From: Kiritimatiellia bacterium
Lineage (GTDB): Bacteria; Verrucomicrobiota; Kiritimatiellia; SLAD01
Assembly (NCBI GenBank): GCA_007134175.1
Contig: SLLF01000213.1
Location: 1-10,379, forward strand
Direction: 5' to 3'
DNA length: 10,379 nt
The notes under the pieces were generated by a model that did not search any database, was not told the origin of the DNA, and saw only the letters and a program-made list of their open reading frames with translations. The position numbers and the translations under genes were made by a program. Position 1 is the stretch's first letter; each line of letters opens with the position of its first letter. Of the stretch, positions 6,136-10,379 are shown piece after piece.

Positions 6136-7251
6136 CTAAAACCGGCGTCCGCGCCGGATGATGATGCTTTGCAACAGCCCCAAGGCCAGCATCGTGCTGA
6201 CCATGAAGGAACCGCCATAACTCATTAAAGGCAGGGGCAAACCGGTGATGGGCATCAGGCCGATCGTCATCGCCACGTTGACAAACACGTGGAAGAAGAT
6301 CAGTCCCGTAATCCCGGCCGCGATGTAGCGGCCCAGCCGGTCGCGCGCCACCCAGGCGCCACGGATACCGGCAGTCAGGATAATGCCGTACAACACCAGC
6401 ATGGTCGCACTGCCTGCAAACCCCTTTTCCTCGGCAATCACCGAGTAGATAAAATCGGTCGGGGCCACGGTACGCGGCAGGTAGCCGAGCACGTTCTGGG
6501 TCCCTTGTAAATAGCCCTTGCCGGTCAAGCCGCCGGATCCGACGGCAATCTGCGACTGGATCTTGTTCCAACCCGCTCCGAAGGGGTCGCGATCGGCGTC
6601 GAGAAAAACTCGTATCCGTTCCCGCTGGTAGTTGCCCAGGCTGACCCAGGCCACCGGCATCAGCAGCAAACCAACCAGCCCCAGTACCAGCAGCCATTTA
6701 AAGCGCACGCCACCGACAAAGATAATAACCAGTGCGATAGCCCACAGGGTCATGGCCGTTCCCAAGTCCGGCTGGCGCGCAATCAGGATGAACGGCGCGC
6801 CGGCCAAGGCCAGCGCCGCAGCCAGATGGCCGGGATGGTCCGGATCCAGATCGACGCGCGCCCAGTACCGGGCCACTACCAACAGCACCCCCAGCTTGGC
6901 GAACTCGGACGGTTGCACCTGGATGTTGAACAGGCTGAGCCAACGGCTGGCGCCATGCACCTGCCGTCCCACAAACAACACCAGCATCAACAGGCCCAAG
7001 CTCACACCGTAAATCCACCACGCAGCGCCTGCCACTTGCCGGTAATCGGTCATCGCCAGCGTTATGTAGCCAACCAGCCCCACCAGCACCCACAAGATCT
7101 GACGCTGATACATTGCGCTGACCGGCAGATCGACATGTTGGAAGCCGGCACTGTAGATAAAACTCACGCCGGCCACTGCCAAGGCGAGCATCGCCAGCGT
7201 CAACCCCCAGTCCTGGCGCAGGATGTGCCACTTTATCGCCGACCAATTCAC
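6136..7251 (-). CDS. rodA: Rod shape-determining glycosyltransferase RodA (SEDS family)
   Basis: This integral membrane protein of 371 residues polymerises lipid II into glycan strands together with PBP2. About ten membrane segments are visible. SEDS motifs are QPSEFAKLG (113-121), RQPDLGTAM (159-167), the long extracellular loop with NKIQSQIAVGSGG (229-241), and PTDFIYSVIAEEKG (264-277). In that last motif D266 matches the catalytic aspartate of E. coli RodA (D262). The C-terminal GLPLPLMSYGGS (337-348) is also typical. The start is GTG at 7251, overlapping the mrdA stop as GTGA, with AAGGAGG six bases upstream. Length is normal for RodA. Overlap with the cognate PBP2 gene assures matched synthesis of the polymerase/transpeptidase pair. 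It is separated from FtsW by its context beside mreCD and mrdA. Confidence 0.96.
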   Translation of the reverse strand: MNWSAIKWHILRQDWGLTLAMLALAVAGVSFIYSAGFQHVDLPVSAMYQRQILWVLVGLVGYITLAMTDYRQVAGAAWWIYGVSLGLLMLVLFVGRQVHGASRWLSLFNIQVQPSEFAKLGVLLVVARYWARVDLDPDHPGHLAAALALAGAPFILIARQPDLGTAMTLWAIALVIIFVGGVRFKWLLVLGLVGLLLMPVAWVSLGNYQRERIRVFLDADRDPFGAGWNKIQSQIAVGSGGLTGKGYLQGTQNVLGYLPRTVAPTDFIYSVIAEEKGFAGSATMLVLYGIILTAGIRGAWVARDRLGRYIAAGITGLIFFHVFVNVAMTIGLMPITGLPLPLMSYGGSFMVSTMLALGLLQSIIIRRGRRF

Positions 7252-9059
7252 GAGCCGCCTCCTTGAACCTGCAGCAGTTCCGACAGCAAGCGCTGAACCT
7301 TGGGACCGGCCGTCTGACCGCCGGATAAGCCGTCATCGACCATCAAGGCAATGGCGTAGCGGGGGTTGTCGTACGGCGCGAACGCAATCATCCAGGCGTG
7401 TTTGCGCCCTTCGTCTTTCGGCCCGAACTCGGCGGTGCCGGTTTTCGCCGCATATACGACTCCTGGCAGGGAAGACGTTCGAGCCGTGCCGCGCTCGCCC
7501 ATGATCACGTCCCGCATCCCGCCGCGCACCGTAGCAATGGCCGCTGCCGACCAGTTCATCGGTCGCAACGGCTCCGGATCCCGGGGGGCGAATGCCCCGT
7601 CGCCGAACGGGCGCTGGCCGCGCACCAGCCGGGGGCGTGGCACGGGCCCGCCATTGGCCAGCGCCGCTGCAACCACCGCCATCTGCAGCGGCGTGACGGT
7701 GATGGGGCCCTGACCAATCGACAGGTTAACCGTGTCGCCGTCGCGCCAGGCATCATTGAACGTGCGCCGCTTCCAAGCGTCGTCCGGCAGCAGCCCGCTG
7801 ACCTCATGGTCCAAGTCAATACCGGTGCGCTGTCCCAGTCCCAGGGCCCGGGCCATGTGATAGATGGCGGGGTAGCCAATCTGGAGCGCGAGCCGGTAGT
7901 AGTAGACGTTACACGACCGCTCCAGTGATTGCCGCATATTCAGCGACCCATGTCCACGCCGGTTCCAGCAATGAAAGCGGGCCCGGCCCAATTCGAAATG
8001 CCCGGGGCAGTAAAAGACCGCATCCGGAGTGGCCAAATTGTTTTCCAGCGCGGCAATGGCCACAACCGGTTTAAAGATACTGCCCGGCGCGTAGGTCCCG
8101 GCTACCGGGCGATGGATTAGTGGACGCCGCGGATCATCCAGCAGGGCTTGCCAGCGGGCAGAGGTAATGGCCGGGATAAACGCGTTGGGATCAAAAGCCG
8201 GCTCGCTGACCAGCGCCAGCACGTCACCGGTGCGGGGGTCCAGCACGACTACCGATCCGGGTTCCCCCTCCAGCGCCCGCCGCGCCGCCTCCTGTACCCG
8301 GTGGTCCAGCGTGGTCTGCACGTCGTAGCCCGCCCCGGGTTCGCGGAAAGCGAGATCGGCGTGGCGATAGCCCACTGCGTCCACCCGGACCAGCCGGGCG
8401 CCTGCGTCGGCGCGCATCAACGTATCGTAGCGTCGTTCCAAGCCCGACCGCCCGGTCATCTCAGGCAGGTAATAATGGAACGGTTCCTCCGGATCCGGCT
8501 CCGCGTCGGCCCGGCCGACATACCCGAGCACATGTGCAAATAATTCGTTATGCGGATAGACTCGCACCGCTTCGGTATAGATATCGACACCACGAATGCC
8601 CGCCAGCCGTTCCGCCCAACGCCCCAGGGTGCGTTCATCAATGTCGCGCCAGGCAATTAAAGGCATCGGTAACCGCCGGCGGATATGCATTTCAATGTCC
8701 GTCCGGGACAGCTCGCGTTCCACGTTCAATTCCTGCGCCCAGGTATCGAGCTGCAGCTCCAGGTGGTCCACGGTACGCACCCAGCCGCCTGGCCGCCGTA
8801 ATTCCTCAAGGTATACCGCAATATGATGACCGGGCCGGTTATCGGCCAGCACGATGCCGTGGCGGTCATAGAGGCGACCGCGCATTCCCGGCAACCGCAC
8901 CCGGCGCACACTTTGCCGCAGCTCGTCGTCGCGGTACCGTTCGCCGTGCACCACCTGGATGCGCCACAGCATGACCCCGAGGAAAACGAAGGCCAATGCC
9001 ATCGCAGCGCTCCAGACGCGCAAGCGTATCTGTTCTCTTACTAGTGCAGTTCTCGCCAT
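7248..9059 (-). CDS. mrdA: Penicillin-binding protein 2, elongasome transpeptidase
   Basis: This protein of 603 residues is a class B PBP that crosslinks peptidoglycan during side-wall growth. One membrane anchor (about 16-33) precedes the dimerisation/pedestal region, which contains RGRLYDRHGIVLADN (60-74) and GRSGLERRYD (203-212). The transpeptidase domain has the nucleophile motif SIFK (S327, K330), SCN (382-384) and KTG (539-541). C351, C364, H370 and C383 have spacing like the zinc site reported for Acinetobacter PBP2 (see findings). The ATG at 9059 lies inside mreD, overlapping it by 19 bp. No Shine-Dalgarno is evident; instead a small hairpin ends two bases before the ATG. The start is therefore the least certain of the operon. 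The gene overlaps rodA by four bases, consistent with RodA-PBP2 acting as one complex. Length and motif spacing are normal. Confidence 0.96.
   Translation of the reverse strand: MARTALVREQIRLRVWSAAMALAFVFLGVMLWRIQVVHGERYRDDELRQSVRRVRLPGMRGRLYDRHGIVLADNRPGHHIAVYLEELRRPGGWVRTVDHLELQLDTWAQELNVERELSRTDIEMHIRRRLPMPLIAWRDIDERTLGRWAERLAGIRGVDIYTEAVRVYPHNELFAHVLGYVGRADAEPDPEEPFHYYLPEMTGRSGLERRYDTLMRADAGARLVRVDAVGYRHADLAFREPGAGYDVQTTLDHRVQEAARRALEGEPGSVVVLDPRTGDVLALVSEPAFDPNAFIPAITSARWQALLDDPRRPLIHRPVAGTYAPGSIFKPVVAIAALENNLATPDAVFYCPGHFELGRARFHCWNRRGHGSLNMRQSLERSCNVYYYRLALQIGYPAIYHMARALGLGQRTGIDLDHEVSGLLPDDAWKRRTFNDAWRDGDTVNLSIGQGPITVTPLQMAVVAAALANGGPVPRPRLVRGQRPFGDGAFAPRDPEPLRPMNWSAAAIATVRGGMRDVIMGERGTARTSSLPGVVYAAKTGTAEFGPKDEGRKHAWMIAFAPYDNPRYAIALMVDDGLSGGQTAGPKVQRLLSELLQVQGGGS
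7258..7264 (-). promoter_or_regulatory. Shine-Dalgarno for the GTG start of rodA
   Basis: AAGGAGG on the minus strand sits six bases before GTG at 7251-7249, inside the last codons of mrdA. A near-ideal binding site in front of a GTG codon fixes this start even though the codon is non-standard. Confidence 0.85.
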
Positions 9060-9562
9060 GAGGAATCAGAAGATTCCACCAGTCCCAGCAGCTGGTCCAT
9101 GCGGGCGCATCCGTAGAAGATCAAAGGCGTTACGATCACGCCCAGCAAGGCAGCGCCAGCCACCTTGTGCAGCCCCTGCCCCACGGACAGTGCAATTAAA
9201 CCGGTAGAGGTTAATAATAGGTACAAAATCAATGTTGAGCCCGCCGCCATCCAGCCACCGAACAGCATGTGGGTGACCGCTTCATGCACAAACACCACAT
9301 CGCGAAAGCGGGCAATCGACACCGCGAGTAAACAAAAGGCAAACGAGGAGTAGCCGAAAGGAATCAACCCCATGCCGTCCTGGATCAATCCCGCCAGCAC
9401 CGCCGCCCATAACCAGTCGCGCCGCTCGCGAGCCAGCGCATAATACACCACCACGGCCGCCAACGCCGGCCAGCGGGCTTGCGCCAGCAACACCGCCGCC
9501 GGACTCACGGCCTGCAGCAGGGCCGCTGCTATCAGCAGAAACGCCATGACCAACCCGTTCAT
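9041..9562 (-). CDS. mreD: Rod shape-determining membrane protein MreD
   Basis: This hydrophobic protein of 173 residues has about five to six membrane segments and is a member of the MreBCD complex that links cytoskeletal filaments to wall synthesis. The sequence is poorly conserved in the family, so the call rests on hydrophobicity, length, the central motif LAGLIQDGMGLIPFGYSSFAF-like segment (about residues 56-76, typical of MreD as G-L-x-Q-D then a P-x-G turn), and position between mreC and mrdA. The ATG at 9562 overlaps the mreC stop as ATGA and has GGGAGG six bases upstream. The 3' end overlaps the mrdA start. The C-terminal tail after the last segment is unusually polar (VESSDSSWRELH), and those codons coincide with the mrdA initiation region. 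Confidence 0.92.
   Translation of the reverse strand: MNGLVMAFLLIAAALLQAVSPAAVLLAQARWPALAAVVVYYALARERRDWLWAAVLAGLIQDGMGLIPFGYSSFAFCLLAVSIARFRDVVFVHEAVTHMLFGGWMAAGSTLILYLLLTSTGLIALSVGQGLHKVAGAALLGVIVTPLIFYGCARMDQLLGLVESSDSSWRELH
9062..9077 (-). repeat. Small hairpin just upstream of the mrdA start
   Basis: GGAATC (9062-9067) and GATTCC (9072-9077) are perfect reverse complements around a 4-nt loop. On the minus strand the stem ends two bases before the mrdA ATG, where a Shine-Dalgarno is expected, and lies inside the 3' end of mreD. It is short enough to be chance, but its place suggests it may affect initiation. Confidence 0.5.
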
Positions 9563-10379
9563 TGCGAACCTCCCGCACGGGTACGCTGCCGAAGCAGGGC
9601 TGCGGCCGGATCGCGGCTTTCCGCCACTATGAAGCAGAAGGTCAACCGCCCAATATCTGCGGCTGGCGCAATTTCCGCCGACTGGTAGAGCCCTCGCGGG
9701 TCAGCGGTCACCGACTCCACATGCCCGATCAGCAGACCCGCCGGATAGGTACCCCCCAGCCCCGAGGTAATCACCTCATCACCCGCCCGGATCGCGCGAT
9801 CTTTATTTATGAAGCGCATGTGCAGCAGCGGCAAACCGCGCGGCGAGAGGCCGCGCCCCGCCACCACTCCGTGCGCGTCTGCGCGCGGCAGCCAGGCCGA
9901 CACGTTACAGGCGGGATCGGACAACAACCGGACATCCGCCGTCCCGACTGACACATTCAGGGTGTGCCCGACCAGACCGTCCGGCGTCACCACGGCCCGG
10001 TCCGTCTCCACGCCCGCCGCAAAACCTTGTCCGACACGGACCACCTGCCACCAACCACTGATCTCGCGCCCGATCACTTCGGCCGGGATCAACTCGCGCT
10101 CGGAACGGTGCCAAAACTGCAACTGACGGCGTAGCGCCACGTTTTCATGCTCCAACGCCGCCAGGTAACGCATCTCGCTGCGCAACCGGGTCAGCTCCGC
10201 CGCCATACGCCGGTTGTCCGCCGCCAGCTCGCCCAGATTGCGCACCGCCAGCACCCAGTTACGAGCCGCATAGCCGACGCCGGATACCAGCTGCTGCAAC
10301 GGTGCCAGAAACTCGCGCACGGCCATCTTGCCGCGTAACGACCATGTTTCCGGCATGTTGAGCGCCACCAACAAGGCGG
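9559..10379 (-). CDS. mreC: Rod shape-determining protein MreC, N-terminus cut off by the window
   Basis: The last 272 residues are present. The frame is open to the window edge and the visible part starts ALLVALNMPE, probably the end of the single N-terminal membrane anchor, so perhaps 10-40 residues are missing. A coiled coil follows (LGELAADNRRMAAELTRL onward, to LEHENVALRRQLQ). After it come the two beta-barrel domains of MreC, with AEVIGREISGWWQVVRV, VVTPDGLVGHT, VRLLSDPACNVSAW, GVVAGRG and GDEVITSGLGGTYPAGLLIGHV. MreC is a periplasmic scaffold that binds PBP2 and helps activate RodA-PBP2. There is a non-canonical TTG at 10374, but it is only an internal leucine codon and should not be taken as the start. 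The 3' end overlaps mreD by four bases. mreB is expected just beyond the right edge. Confidence 0.94.
   Translation of the reverse strand, partial: ALLVALNMPETWSLRGKMAVREFLAPLQQLVSGVGYAARNWVLAVRNLGELAADNRRMAAELTRLRSEMRYLAALEHENVALRRQLQFWHRSERELIPAEVIGREISGWWQVVRVGQGFAAGVETDRAVVTPDGLVGHTLNVSVGTADVRLLSDPACNVSAWLPRADAHGVVAGRGLSPRGLPLLHMRFINKDRAIRAGDEVITSGLGGTYPAGLLIGHVESVTADPRGLYQSAEIAPAADIGRLTFCFIVAESRDPAAALLRQRTRAGGSQ

Noticed and set aside
10372..10374. TTG as the start of mreC
   Set aside because: The frame remains open to the window edge, the codon sits within a hydrophobic stretch that looks like the end of the membrane anchor, and no Shine-Dalgarno can be seen in the five bases left.

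Overview
The window is GC-rich bacterial chromosome in three blocks. It contains no RNA gene, insertion sequence, phage gene or CRISPR array. The best guess at the host is a member of the PVC superphylum (Verrucomicrobiota/Kiritimatiellota type). This rests on remembered resemblance of the RNase E/G protein N-terminus (KEIIINKEVLETRV, IVGSIFKGKIQ, FIHYWDM) and on the secreted sulfatase-modifying-factor-like protein. It is an inference from protein style, not a search result.

Left block (1-1768): the first 25 codons of purD (purine synthesis) read leftward out of the window. Divergent from it is a two-gene plus-strand unit, a stand-alone zinc-type homocysteine S-methyltransferase-domain protein followed by a DUF1638 protein. 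The two overlap by four bases (ATGA). They look like a small methyl-transfer module whose methyl donor and acceptor cannot be read from the sequence.

Middle block (1784-3577, minus strand): one gene for a secreted protein of 597 residues. It has a signal peptide, a possible small beta-barrel, a long helical middle and a C-terminal FGE-sulfatase (SUMF1) fold that lacks both catalytic cysteines of true formylglycine-generating enzymes. It converges on the DUF1638 gene with only 15 bp between the stops. Upstream lies a 141-bp gap with an imperfect inverted repeat.

Right block (3719-10379, minus strand): a seven-gene operon in the order mreC (5' end cut off by the window), mreD, mrdA (PBP2), rodA, RNase E/G, a CxxCxxCC cysteine-cluster protein and a hotdog thioesterase. 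All junctions are overlaps or gaps under 10 bp, most with strong Shine-Dalgarno sequences inside the preceding gene. The first four encode the elongasome: MreC and MreD connect cytoskeleton and wall synthesis, RodA polymerises glycan strands and PBP2 crosslinks them. RNase E/G follows, as it often does near mre genes. The last two genes have no evident link to cell shape and may simply share the transcript.

Most of the window is ordinary core genome. The points most worth checking are the methyltransferase/DUF1638 pair, the cysteine-less SUMF1 protein with two perfect hairpins in its insert, and a Cys-Cys-His-Cys version of the structural zinc site in PBP2.
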